Position numbers and translations under genes: made by a program. Of a DNA stretch of 64,000 nt, positions 54,301-64,000 are shown piece after piece. Within the stretch, counting starts at the first letter, position 1; each line of letters begins with the position of its first letter. Origin of the DNA: Prorocentrum cordatum (taxonomy: Eukaryota; Sar; Dinophyceae; Prorocentrales; Prorocentraceae); contig CAUYUJ010019616.1 of assembly GCA_963575745.1 (NCBI GenBank), positions 55,001-119,000 of the forward strand, in the 5' to 3' direction. The notes under the pieces were generated by a model that saw only the letters and a list, made by a program, of their open reading frames with translations, searched no databases and was not told the origin of the DNA.

Positions 54301-54879
54301 TCGCAGCGTGCGGTTTCGATGCATTCCTTTTCAGTATGCGAGTTCCTGCGGTGAGCTCCGTAGCTCCGTTCCGTAAACATCGTCCAAGAGCCGCTCGCAA
54401 GCTTTTGCAGCTGGCGGTCTGCAGACGTAGTCTGTCTCAGCATGCGAGCTCCCGCACGCTTCGCCGGCTTTTGCTGCGCGGACAATTTTCTCACACACGT
54501 CAGCGCCGCTTGTAGGCGTCAGAAAAACATGTAGACATTCACGAAGGGCTCAGTCTCTATATCGTCACATCATTACATACGCAGTCGTCGAACACATCGG
54601 TGTACATTCAGCGCTTTGTCCTTCTAGCTGGGTCGCTTCGTGCTGAGGCTGAGGCTGATGCAGGCTGAGGGAATGCTGCCATATATGCTCCTACACATGG
54701 CTGTTAGGTTGCTTTGCCGGGATAATTTTTGTCTGTGTGTTCGTTGCCCATGTTGCGCTCTTGGGGGCGGGTGTCGTTCGGACGCGTTGCGTGGGGAGTT
54801 TTGATGGTGAAGCAGTTCCCTGGGGGTCGTCTCTCGATGGGGCGAAATAGAGTCGTCGTCAAGATGCTTCTTTGGGGGC

Positions 54880-55510
54880 CTCTTGGGGTCTGTTGAGAGG
54901 CCGTTCGGGGGCGCCTGGGAGACATGTTTGAAGCCTTCTGGGGCTTCTTTTGGGCCTCCTGGGAGTCTCCTGGGGCCTCTTGGCGACATCTTTGGGGCCT
55001 CTTGGAGGCCTCTTGGGGCCTCTTTGGGACCTCCTGGGTGCCTTCTGGGACGGAGGGCTCCATTTTTGAGTTCTCGGTATCCCTCCTGAGTCCCTCTTGG
55101 GCCCGTCTTGGGGCCTCTTGGTCCGTCTTGGGCGGCACTTGGGCCGTCTTGAGGGCTCTCTTGGGTCGTTTCGGCGCCGTCTTGGGAGCTTCGTGGGCCG
55201 TCTTGGAGCGGTCTTTGGGGGCCTCTTGGGCCGTCTTGGAGCGTCCGGAAGCCGAAAAAGCCAGAACACAAAAAACATAGAAAAAACCAATGAAAATCAA
55301 CGATTTTGGCCTCTTGGGGCTCTCTTCGGAGGCCTCTTGGAAGGCTCTTGGGGCGTCTTGGAGGCCTCTTGGGCTGTCTTGGGGGCCTTTTGGGCCGTCT
55401 TGGGGTCATCTTCGGCGTCTTCGAGCGCTCTTTGGGCGTCTCGGGGGCCTCTTGGGCAGTCTTGGGGGCCTCTTGGGGCACTCTGAGCGCGCTCTGGGGA
55501 GCCTGAGAGG
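54880..55510. repeat. degenerate GGCCTCTTGGGG repeat
   Basis: Units of about 10-12 bp (GGCCTCTTGGG, GCCGTCTTGG) over 600 bp. The minus strand gives long open frames rich in Pro, Arg and Lys (RRPKRPPRRPK) around a small hydrophobic stretch (HWFFLCFLCSGFF) at about 55260-55300. I treat it as repeat DNA, but a basic-protein gene on the minus strand cannot be ruled out. Confidence 0.7.
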
Positions 55511-55544
55511 CCGCACCCAGAAGGAAAACCATCTCTGAGTAGAC

Positions 55545-55681
55545 TTGGTCGGGCGGCGACCGGGCGTTGGTCGGGGTACTTTTCGCCGGGGGACCCCCAG
55601 GGGCCGCCCCGCGCGCATCATGTTTTGTCAATCTTTTATTTCTCATCCAAAATCCCCTGTAGGGGGACATGCCCGACCGAA
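55545..55681. mobile_element. MITE family 1, copy 3 (diverged)
   Basis: The right end, CCCCTGTAGGGGGACATGCC then CGACCGAA, is shared with the copies at 7080 and 13718. The left end (TTGGTCGGGCGGCG) is weaker and no target duplication is seen. Confidence 0.6.
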
Positions 55682-55785
55682 CATTTGGCATGAGTGGGTC
55701 TTGGTGCCGCGAGTGGGGGTGTTTGGGATGAGCCGGGCCTTGTGCCGCGTGTGGGGGTTCCAGGAGTCCTGGATGGGGTCCGAGT

Positions 55786-55956
55786 AGATGGGGTCGGAGG
55801 ATCGCGCCGCATCGCCGATGCATCGCCAATGCACCTCCATGTGGAGCCCGATTTGCTTCACGTCGACGTCGCCGATGCATCGCCGGTGCATCGCCGATGC
55901 ATCGCCGATGCATCGCTGATGTATCGGCGATGCGGCGCGATCATCCGACCCCATCT
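55786..55956. mobile_element. 171-bp foldback element with GCATCGCCGAT subrepeats
   Basis: Left AGATGGGGTCGGAGGATCGC pairs with the right end, which in reverse complement reads AGATGGGGTCGGATGATCGC. The interior is a run of GCATCGCCGAT-type units in both orientations. No target duplication found. Confidence 0.75.
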
Positions 55957-56379
55957 AAAAAGCCTCTAGGGATGGCAAGGAAGGAAGAGCGTAGGGTGGT
56001 TCACGCATGGGGCAGCTCGCCGTCCTTTCGGGCATTTGGGAGTCTGGATTGTTGAAGCTCCTGGGTACAGCGCTGTTGGCCATGTCAAGACATCTTTCGA
56101 TGCGCCCAGCGGAGTAAGCGAGACAGGAGGCAGACACAGAAGGAAGACGCAGACGCCAGGCAAGAGCGGTGGAGGTAGTCACGTTCAGCGCCGAGGCAGG
56201 AACGTGCAAGCCTTCAGATCCTCCGTTACGCGATCTTTCTGGGGATCTTCTCACTGGCAAGGACCAGGTCCCAGGGGTGTGCTTGACGGGCTTCCGCTTC
56301 GTGCGCCCCCTGCCCGATCCAGTCTGCCGCAGCCTTGTGGTGATGTGTACAGTCAAGGTGCTCCAAATCCCTTCTTAAT

Positions 56380-56560
56380 CGACCCCCCCCCCCAAAAAAA
56401 CGGGACCCCACTCCGAATGCGACCTGATATTCGGGACCCCCTCTCTTCGACGGGGCGCCTTGATAAACCGGACCCCCTGAGCTCCAATCCAGAGGAAGCG
56501 CCCCAATAAACCGACCCCCCCCAGTTACAAATACGACACCTTAAATACCGGACCCAGGGA
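56380..56560. repeat. loose CGGGACCCC / ACCGGACCCC repeat
   Basis: Six or so irregularly spaced units of the type AAACCGGACCCCC between C-rich runs. Non-coding. Confidence 0.45.
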
Positions 56561-56596
56561 ACGATTAATAATCAGGGGCAACAATCAGGGGGGATA

Positions 56597-56758
56597 GGCA
56601 TAGGGGGGGATGCATCGACCCCCAATCGCCCATTGATCGCCGATAGGGGGCCGATACCCCCAACCTGCCCTGGAAGGTGCGGATTCACGATCGCAGGCCT
56701 ATCCCCGATCTACCGGCGATGTATCGCCGATTCCAGGTCGATGCATCCCCCCTATGCC
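56597..56758. mobile_element. 162-bp foldback element
   Basis: Left GGCATAGGGGGGGATGCATC pairs with the right end GATGCATCCCCCCTATGCC. The interior shares the CGATGTATCGCCGAT theme with the element at 55786-55956, so the two may be related. Confidence 0.7.
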
Positions 56759-56759
56759 A

Positions 56760-59064
56760 GACCCCCCCCTCGATCGTTGCCCTCGAGTGAGGGACTTGGA
56801 GCACAGAGCCACCCTGGGCTCGGGAGGGGCTCGGGCTTCCGGGCCGTTGCCTCTGGGTCCGGGTCGGGGAGCCTGCGGGCGGGCGAGGCCCGCCGCGGCC
56901 AGGAGGGCCCTTCGGCGTTCCCTCTCTCCGGCGCTCCTCCCGGCAGCGCCATATGCTCGTCAGGAGGGCGAGCCTGCGCCCTCGAGCGCGGCCGCAACGG
57001 TGCGTCAGTCCTGGCAATCGCTGCCGCATTGGGTTCTGCAAGCCAGGCTGCGGGTGCGTGGGTGGGGCGCTCGTTCGAGCAGTGGAGCTGACGGCTTCAA
57101 GTTCGGCAAGACGAACCGCGCCACGCAGATTTCAGCGCATATTTTACACACAGCACACACTGCGCAACGTAGCATCCCTCTTTGCAAAACAGGAGTTTGG
57201 ATCTACCCCTCCCTCCCCCCGCCTCCCGGATTTTATCCGCTCGGCCTGGGGATGTGCAATTTGCATGTGTTGCTGCCTCATCGTTCATTCTATGCTGGAT
57301 TCATATCGCCCCAGCAAGGCCGGGTTCGACCCCCCCCCCTCGCCCTCGTCAAATAATATTACGCGCGCGCGTTGATCACCAATCATCAATTTGCAAGAAC
57401 CCCTTACCGAAAATGGGACGAAGGTTGTACGCGTCGTCGCGCGCGCATGCTGGGATCTTTCAAGAACTTCATGTTTCGCACGGGATTCAAGATCGAATGC
57501 CCCGGGAGCATGTAACAACACATAGTTTTGCAACACGATGTTGCGCAAACGGCCCTCGCGCGCGCTGTCGCGAATTCTTGCAACAATCATGGGTGTTTCA
57601 ACGTGTCCACATGAAGAAAACGAATCGCTGGCGTTTCAAGACATTTGCACCTCTGGCACCATAGCCTGCAGGTGCTCATCAGGCTTTGGCTTCTCCTCCT
57701 CTTCCTCCTTATGTTCCTCCTCCCTCTCGTCATCCCAAGAAGAAGAAGGTGCCCTTCAGGGGGCTGCGCTCGTGGACGAGGAGTGCCGCGCACCGTGGTG
57801 TGACAAGAAGGCCGAGCTGTCACGCGGTCGTAGCTGAGTATTTGTTTGCACACCTGTCGTCGTGGCTGCTAAATGTGCTGGGCCCTCGTCGTCCAGGCGG
57901 TGCGGGATGGTCAGGAAGGCGGGCTGCCGTCGCTCTGACCCGAGCGGCCGTGCGGAGGACGTCCGAGACCCCTCCAGGGCCGCCGAGCCGCGGCGGGAGC
58001 CGCAGAAGGCGCGGCGCTCGGCAGGGCTGAGAGCACCACGCAGGGCTGGAGCGGGAGGGTGGCCAGGCTCAAGCGGGCACGGGTGCAGCAGAGACGCTGC
58101 AGCGAGGAACAGTTCGGGTTCGAAGGGGCTCGGTGTTCCCCAGGTCCGTCCATGGCTGTTCCTCTGGCCCTCCTCGTGCGCGCACGCGCTTCTGGGGGCA
58201 AGGAGGGGCTCCGTTCTTTCCTCAGCGTTCCTTCTTTCAGCAGTCCGACTGTAGCAGTTTTCCCTCAGCGGCTTGTTCGTCGGGGTTCTATGCCTCTCTT
58301 CTGGCGCCTGGGGGGGAGCCCCGGGTCTCCTCGAAATCGGTGGCCCATCGTGGGACCCCGGACCCCAATCGTTGGACCCCCTCCGTGGCCCTCCCATCAT
58401 GCCCCTCTACCGTGGCCCCCCCGGCTGTCCGAAAGCTGCGTAGGGTCTGCCGTCGCTCCTCGGCGTCTCCTGTGGGCGCAGACACAGGGTGCTCCCTCTC
58501 CGGTTTGTGGCTCCGCGTGTCCCCACCGGCAAAGCTCGTTCAGTCGGAAGGTCGGGCCAACGCACGACAAGACAAGCCCCAGCCCCGATCAATTTTCTGG
58601 CCGCAGCACCAGGGGCACAGAGTCGTTTCTTAAGTGGGTGAAGACGCACCCTTGGTGAACGGGGGCCGCGCTGGGATGATCGGACTTGGGAAATTGACCC
58701 CTGCTCGGGCCACATTGTATTTGTTTCTGCACGAGCGTAGCAAAACTACGTCCCTGTGTCGCGTCGCACGACGCACGCGCCTTTCATCACAGCGCGTGCG
58801 GCGTTGGCAGTTTCGCATTCTCATGGCACTTGCATCGCGCGAGCTTTTCGAGCGCTTGTGTGTCCTCCCATCGCCGATTCCCGGCCAGCAGCGCCTCGTG
58901 GAGCCGCCACGCATCACATTGGTTGCGGACCGTTATAGGAGCAAGGAGGAGCCAGGCTGCGCGCATGGGTGCTGACTGGTCGAACGTTCGACCGGAGCCG
59001 AGGTTGACTCCGAATTTCTTGCATGAGTTCAGCTGACTACCATGACTATAAAGTCCAGCATCTG
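56760..59064. other. gene-poor region
   Basis: No gene recognised. Overlapping frames of 100-214 codons on both strands are GC-rich and without domain signature. Short C-runs occur near 57228 and 57333. Confidence 0.5.
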
Positions 59065-59200
59065 ATTAAGAAACCTCCTTCCAACAAGCTCGGCCAGCGT
59101 TTCTGAACAAGCTTGCCGGAACACTGGCCCAGTTTCTCTAGCAAGTTCGCCCCTCCAGCGTTAGCGGCAGGAATTGGCCCAGGTTTGATGTAAGGAACTT
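59065..59200. repeat. dispersed repeat family 4, copy 2
   Basis: TTAAGAAACCTCCTTCCA and following blocks parallel 14815-14965. Confidence 0.6.
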
Positions 59201-59744
59201 CTTGGTCGTTGGCTCAGATTTCTTCACTGAGAGATTATTTGATCCTAGCTTCGGCTGTGTATGCGCCAGTCATTGAATGACTGTGTTTCTGGACTCACAG
59301 GTCCTAATCTGCTTCAAGCGCCTCCTTACTTCGATAATCGATGTGTGCTTTTTTACAGCGTCTTGTTATTCTCTGGGAGGGCCTGACTCCAATCTGCTTT
59401 ATCCGCCATCCTACTTCATATGTTTACCTACTACTTCCGACCGACGTGTGTGGCCAACTTGGTGCCAGGCAGTGGCCAATTCGAGAATGCTTGACGTTTC
59501 GCGTACCCCCACCAGCTCTTCGGCTTCCTCCTGGTCCCGTTCTGAGTTGCGGTGGTAGGCCTGCTTTTGCTAAGTAAATTAGGCCCTCGCTTGGCCCGCT
59601 CGGACCTTGATTCGCCGTCGGCGCGCTCGCCTGCGGCTGGCAACAAAAAAGTATCCCCACCAGCCCACACAGAAATATACCTCCAGGCGAGAATTGCCTT
59701 GATCAGGGAACTGTAGAAGCATGCAGTGCAACAACCGCCTCGGA
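59201..59744. other. no recognised feature
   Basis: AT-richer than its surroundings. Frames up to 93 codons, none recognisable. Confidence 0.5.
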
Positions 59745-60275
59745 TGTGTTTTCTCCGAGGTCTCTTGGAGTCATTTGGGTCTCTCTTGCGGTCCTCGCGG
59801 AGCCACTTGGGGCACTCTTGGGGCCCTCTTGGGGCTCTCTTGGTCGGTCTAGGGGCCCTCTTGGGGGCTATTTGGTGGGGTCTAGGACCCTTCCACTTGG
59901 GTGTAAATTCAGGTCCCCCCCCTCGGAGGTTCAAAAATGGCGTCTTGGGGAGCTCTTGGGGCGACTCTTGGGCGCTCTTTGGGCCGTCTTGGAGCCGGCC
60001 ATCTTGGGGCCATCTTGAGGCCTCCGACGCCCCATCGGAAGCGAAACGGCGAGAAGGCAACAATCACACATCTTCCTGAGGTTTCACAACAATGCTTGCC
60101 TTTTGGGGGGGGCCCTTGGAGGGCTCGGAGGGCACTTGGAACCGTTTAGGGCCCGTCTTGAGGCCTGTCGGAGGCTATTTTGAGGCATCTTGAGATATCT
60201 TGAGCCATGTAGGAGGCCATCTTTGGGTCTCTGAGGCCTTCCTGGAGCCCTCTTGGGCGACCTTGGGGGCTCCAA
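59745..60275. repeat. degenerate CTCTTGGGGCC repeat, second block
   Basis: Same 10-12-bp theme as 54880-55510 (GGGCCCTCTTGGGG, GGCCGTCTTGGAG). The minus strand again reads as Pro/Lys/Arg-rich protein. Confidence 0.65.
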
Positions 60276-61469
60276 CGTGTCGCGCCCCCCCCCCCCTCCC
60301 AGGCCCAGGGGAGGGGGGAGGGGACGGACGGGGCAACCCCTCCCGCGAGCAGGGGAACGAGGGGTGCTGGGCAGAGAGAAGACAAAACACGTGACCACCT
60401 GCGCCCAGAGGGCGTAGGTGGGATTTGCCGAGGGACGCCGCGCCAGGGAGCGGCAGCTGCGGGGGCAGGGAGCTCGCGACCCCACCCCGGAAGATCCCCC
60501 AGGGCCCCAGCTCGTCCGTCCTCTCCCTCCTCCCTCCTCCCTCCTCCCCCTCCTCCCCCCTCCTCCCTCCTCCCTCCTCCCCCTCCTCCCCCTCCTCCCT
60601 CCTCTCCCTCCTCCCTCTTCCCTCCTCTCCCTGCTCGGTGCGAGGGCCTGTGCGGGCGGCTCGGCCGAGGCGCCCAGCAGGCCTGCGCGCCCCGCCCCCC
60701 CCCCTCGGTGCAGGGCAGCGGCCCGGAGCCCCTGGGCGGCCAGAGGCAGATGGCGCAGCAGCAGAAGGACGCAGCCGCCCCTCGCGCCCGCCGCAGCGGA
60801 CATGCCGCACCTGAGCGGGCGCACGTGAGGCAGATCACGGCGTGACGAAGAGATGCCCGGGCCGTGGAGAGGTTTCATGGGAGGAGCAGGCACGGGAAGA
60901 GCGTGGCCCGATCCCGACGTCCCTGGCCGCATCCAAGGACAGGCGGGAGCTGGGCCCTCGTCTCCGCGCGAGGGCCGACGCGGGCGCGGGGGGCGTGGGG
61001 GCGCATGCCGTGCGAGATTGGTCTGGCTGGGCCAAGCCAGCGTGATTGGTGTTCTTTGTGAACCTGCCCCCTCTGGCAGGACAGCCCGCGTCTGCTTTCG
61101 ATCTGCGCTCGTCGCCTCATCGGTCTTTCCGCTGGGATGGCTGCAGCTCCATTCGCATCTCCTTAGCTGCGCCCCGTGCGCGCACAGACTCCGTAGCTCT
61201 TCCGGCACGAGCGCGAAACGATCCGCTGGGAGGAGGAGACGGGAGCGGCTTGCACGGCCGAGGCCTTGGAGCTGGCTGGGGGCCTGCACTGGTTCCTGCA
61301 CTGGCTTGGAGCTGGCTGGGGGCCTGCCTGGGCGCTTGGCCCGGCACTGGTTCCGGCGAGCAGCAAGGGGGGGGTAAGCTTCGAGCTCCTGGGCTCGAGA
61401 AGGTGTTTTGTTGCCTCTTTCGCTCCCCAGGGGGCCGTCTTTGGGGCCCGGGACCGTCAAAACGGATTT
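60276..61469. other. GC-rich region with CTCCTCCCTCCT run
   Basis: A pyrimidine-rich CCTCCCTCCTC stretch lies at 60515-60635. Otherwise no feature recognised. A short direct repeat, TTGGAGCTGGCTGGGGGCCT, occurs at about 61266 and 61308. Confidence 0.5.
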
Positions 61470-62215
61470 GGGAGGAAAGGAGGAGGAGGAGGAGGAGGAG
61501 GAGGAGGAGGAGGAGGATGAGGAGGAGGAGGAGGAAGGAGGAGAGGAGGAGGAGGAGTAGGAGGAGGAGGAGGAGAGGAGGAGAGAGAGGGAGGAGGAGG
61601 AGGAGGAGGAGGAGGAGGTGAGGCAGAGGAGGAGGAGGAGGAGGAGGAGGAGGAGGAGGCGAGGAGGAGGAGAAGGATGCGGAGGCGAAGAGGAGGCGGG
61701 GTGGCGGAGCGCGGACGGCGGAGGCGGAGGGGAAGGCAGGAGGAGGCGGAGGAGGAGGAGAGGAGGAGGAGGAGGATGGAGGAGGAGGAGAGGTGGAGGA
61801 GGAGGAGAGGGAGGAGGAGGAGGGGAAGGGGGAGGGTGGAGGGGGAGGGAGGTGGGGGAGGGAAGTTTTGGAGAGGGGGAGGGGGAGGAGGAGCGAGGAG
61901 GGGAGGAGGAGGAGGACTGGAGGAGGAGGAGGATGGAGGAGGAGGAGGAGGAGGAGGAGAGGGGAGGAGGAGGAGGAGGAGGAGGAGGAGGAGGAGGATG
62001 GAAGGAGGAGGAGGAGGAGGAGGAGGAGGCCGCGTAGGAGGAGGAGGAGGAGGAGGAGGAGGAGGGGAGTAGGAGGAGGAGTAGGAGGGAGGAGGAGGAG
62101 GAGGAGGAGGAGGAGGAGGAGGAGGAGAGGAGGCGGAGGAGGAGGCGGGGAGGCGGAGGCGGAGGAGGAGGAGGAGGAGGAGGAGGAGGAGGAGGAGGAG
62201 GAGGAGGAGGCGATG
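61470..62215. repeat. (GGA)n tract
   Basis: About 745 bp of GGA with GCG, GTG and GAT interruptions, ending at the LINE fragment. Confidence 0.95.
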
Positions 62216-62219
62216 GAGG

Positions 62220-63467
62220 ATGCACTTCATTGCTACTGGACATGCCCATGCCTCCCAGATCTTGGCCGTTTCCACCCAGCCATTGCCGACTCGCAACATC
62301 TTTTGCAGTAAGCTACGGTGGAGGCGGCATCCAATGCCATCAAGTGGCTACGAGGTTTATGTACAGCCGCAGCACGATACAGTTGGAGTTGCTGCTAATT
62401 TCCATGGTGCCGAGGACCCCCAAGGAACTGGAATTTTGAGGGTGCCCTGGACCTTTTCGTTTACTGACTGGCGCCTGGTTTGAATTGATGCGTCAGGAGG
62501 GAAGTTCACTGGGGATCCGAGGCTTAGGAAGATTGGATGGGGCCTCGCGCTGTTCGATCAGGACATACGTGCGATCGGCACGGTCTTCGGCCCCGTCCCA
62601 GGCAAGCAGACCATCAATCGTGGTGAGCTCATGGCCGCCATCGCTGCGCTCAGATTGCGGGGACCCGTCCACCTAGTTACTGACAGTATGTATCCCCTTC
62701 GAGGGTTCAGACATGGGGCCCCATGGAGGCACAAACTCAATACTGACATTTGGAATGTTTTCTGGAAAGTGGTTTCGAAGCGGCAATACCCCTGTACCCT
62801 TGATAAAGTTAAGGCCCATGCATCCCTGGAAGATCTTGAGAGTGGAGTGGTCTACCCAGTCTACTATTTCGTCAACCACGTTGCTGATGCAGTCGCGAGG
62901 AGAGCAGCCGACTTCTTTGAATTACCCGAGGAGATCCTCGAGCACGTTCGGCAACGGGATGGTGAAATGAGCCTAATAGTTTAACGCCTTGCTGTCATTC
63001 AGTTTCTTGCCTGGACCCACGGGCGCAAACCCGGGGCCTTCAAGGCCCCTAGGGACGCTTTGGTCCGTCGGTTGCGGGAGGCTCAACTGAGCCCGCACAC
63101 CATCGAACAGCATGGTGACCGAATTCAGTGTGTGCGATGTGCTCGGGTTGGAGTCCTTGGGAAAGCTCGCTGGGTTAACAAACCCTGCTGCCCCCACCCT
63201 GGAGTGTTTTATACCCACGAGACACATCGCCCTCACCTCCGCACGTACAGGGGGGTGACGTTCTGTCTTAGATGTGGGGGGTGGTCAGCCCATCGGAGCA
63301 GGAAGCTCCGGGAGGAGTGCAAGGAGGCCACCCCCACTGGATGCAAGGCCATCCGCCGACTTCTTTCCCGCCAGCTTCCCCAAGGGTTGCTGTCCTGGCC
63401 GTCTGGAGAGTTAGCAATGCTCCGAGAAGGAGCTGCTTGGCAATCAGGAGTCGGGACCTTGCAGTAG
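62220..63467 (+). pseudogene. non-LTR retrotransposon C-terminal fragment (RNase H plus Cys-rich tail)
   Basis: One frame is continuous from 62220 to 63467 except for TGA at 62481-62483 and TAA at 62982-62984. RNase H acidic residues appear in order: IDASGG (about 62484), RGELMAA (about 62620), VTDSMYPL (about 62680), and NHVADAVARRAADF (about 62875). The downstream part has paired Cys motifs (CVRCARVG at about 63128; FCLRCGGW at about 63262) followed by KLREEC..P.G and LLSRQLPQGL, a tail I recognise from dinoflagellate LINE-type polyproteins. Reverse transcriptase and endonuclease are absent: the fragment starts at the GGA tract. 5'-truncated LINE copies are common. The family is from memory of motif patterns, not a search. 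Confidence 0.75.
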
Positions 63468-63529
63468 GCCCGACGCATGGGCCCGCGGCGCGCGCGGAGC
63501 CACCCCCCAAACTGGAAACTGGAAACTGG

Positions 63530-63755
63530 AGGAGGAGGAGGAGGAGGGGGGGAGGAGGAGGAGGGGGGAGGAAGAGGAGGAGGAGGAGGAGGAGGAGGTA
63601 GAGGCGGAGGCGGAGCGAGGAGGAGGAGGGGAGGAGCAGGAGCAGGAGAAGCAGGAGGAGGAGGAGGAGGAGGAGGAGGAGGAGGAGGAGAAGCAGGAGG
63701 AGGAAGAGGAGGAGGAGGAGAAGGAGGAGGATGAGGAGGAGGAGGAGGAGGGTGA
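63530..63755. repeat. (GGA)n tract downstream of LINE fragment
   Basis: Purine tract after ACTGGAAACTGGAAACTGGA; the LINE fragment is thus bracketed by GGA arrays on both sides. Confidence 0.93.
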
Positions 63756-64000
63756 GCGGTCTAGGGGCGGATTTCGAGCGGATTTGGATCCATCCCCCAT
63801 CTCTTGGCCGATTTCCTCGGGGCCCAATCCAGATCGGTCCCCCAGGCCGCCTCCAAGAGCGAGGCCCGCCCCACACTGCAGTGCAGTGGTGAACGGGGGT
63901 GTGCCGAGTCGGCTCGGGACGATGCAGCGTGCGGTGCAGAGCCCAGAGAGGGGAGGGTCGAACGATGGCTGTTATCTGCGCGCCTCCTTCTTTTTGGGAG
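63756..64000. other. no recognised feature
   Basis: End of window. The short palindrome CACTGCAGTGCAGTG at about 63875 is the only structure seen. Confidence 0.4.

Larger units (their letters stand above)
40301..54640 (+). mobile_element. Helitron-type element, copy B (right end uncertain)
   Basis: Head-to-tail second copy, offset 11356 bp at the start and 11330 bp at 51530. Divergence from copy A is about 1-2% by eye, not computed. The right end is set tentatively near a CTAG at 54628-54631, but no convincing Helitron hairpin is visible there. Contents as copy A, plus the complete helicase. Confidence 0.75.

Noticed and set aside
57310-57345. tRNA T-loop-like GGGTTCGACCCCC
   Set aside because: No acceptor stem or D-arm partner upstream at tRNA spacing.

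Overview
The window looks like a piece of GC-rich dinoflagellate nuclear genome. The strongest evidence is two sequences at 18719-18740 and 23976-23997 that match the dinoflagellate trans-spliced leader (core CCGTAGCCATTTTGGCTC; the second has one mismatch). Each is followed by a relict leader fragment and a decayed gene with dinoflagellate-type PPR repeats. A Helitron with an RPA-like gene, a LINE fragment with dinoflagellate-like C-terminal features, many triplet-repeat tracts and many foldback elements agree with this. The GC content would suit Prorocentrum-like species, but the species is a guess. I see no rRNA, tRNA, CRISPR or bacterial operon.

Layout. 1-3420: triplet microsatellites (ACT, GAT, GGA). 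3.4-18.5 kb: gene-poor DNA with at least ten short inverted-repeat (MITE-like) elements, three multi-copy dispersed repeats, and a 617-bp element made of terminal inverted repeats (TIRs) around a GGA tract with a 5-bp target duplication (GACTG). 18.55-26.6 kb: an 8045-bp element with the same TIRs and its own 5-bp duplication (CAAGT). It carries two tandem copies of a spliced-leader-tagged PPR-like gene, and copy 1 is interrupted by a 2.16-kb insert consisting mostly of a 79-bp minisatellite. 27.5-28.9 kb: a 73-bp tandem repeat and a long GGA tract.

28.9-54.7 kb: two tandem copies (A and B, offset about 11.35 kb, separated by a 100-N gap) of a Helitron-type element. Each has an RPA-like OB-fold protein gene, then a large gene encoding about 60-aa HA-like repeats, a C2H2 zinc finger and a DUF6570-like region, a 517-bp intron made largely of 33-bp repeats, and a Helitron Rep (HUH-like) domain fused to a Pif1-type helicase. 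Each copy is broken at different places. The Rep-helicase exon is long and open in copy B and runs into the gap in copy A. A short motif, GGTGCTTCTCAGCCTGC, recurs throughout the element, outside genes and, always in the frame Gly-Ala-x-Gln-Pro-Ala, at linkers between protein domains.

54.7-64 kb: degenerate CTTGGGGCC-type repeats, further foldback elements, GGA tracts, and the C-terminal part of a non-LTR retrotransposon (RNase H plus Cys-rich tail) with two in-frame stops at 62.2-63.5 kb. No certain cellular single-copy gene was found.
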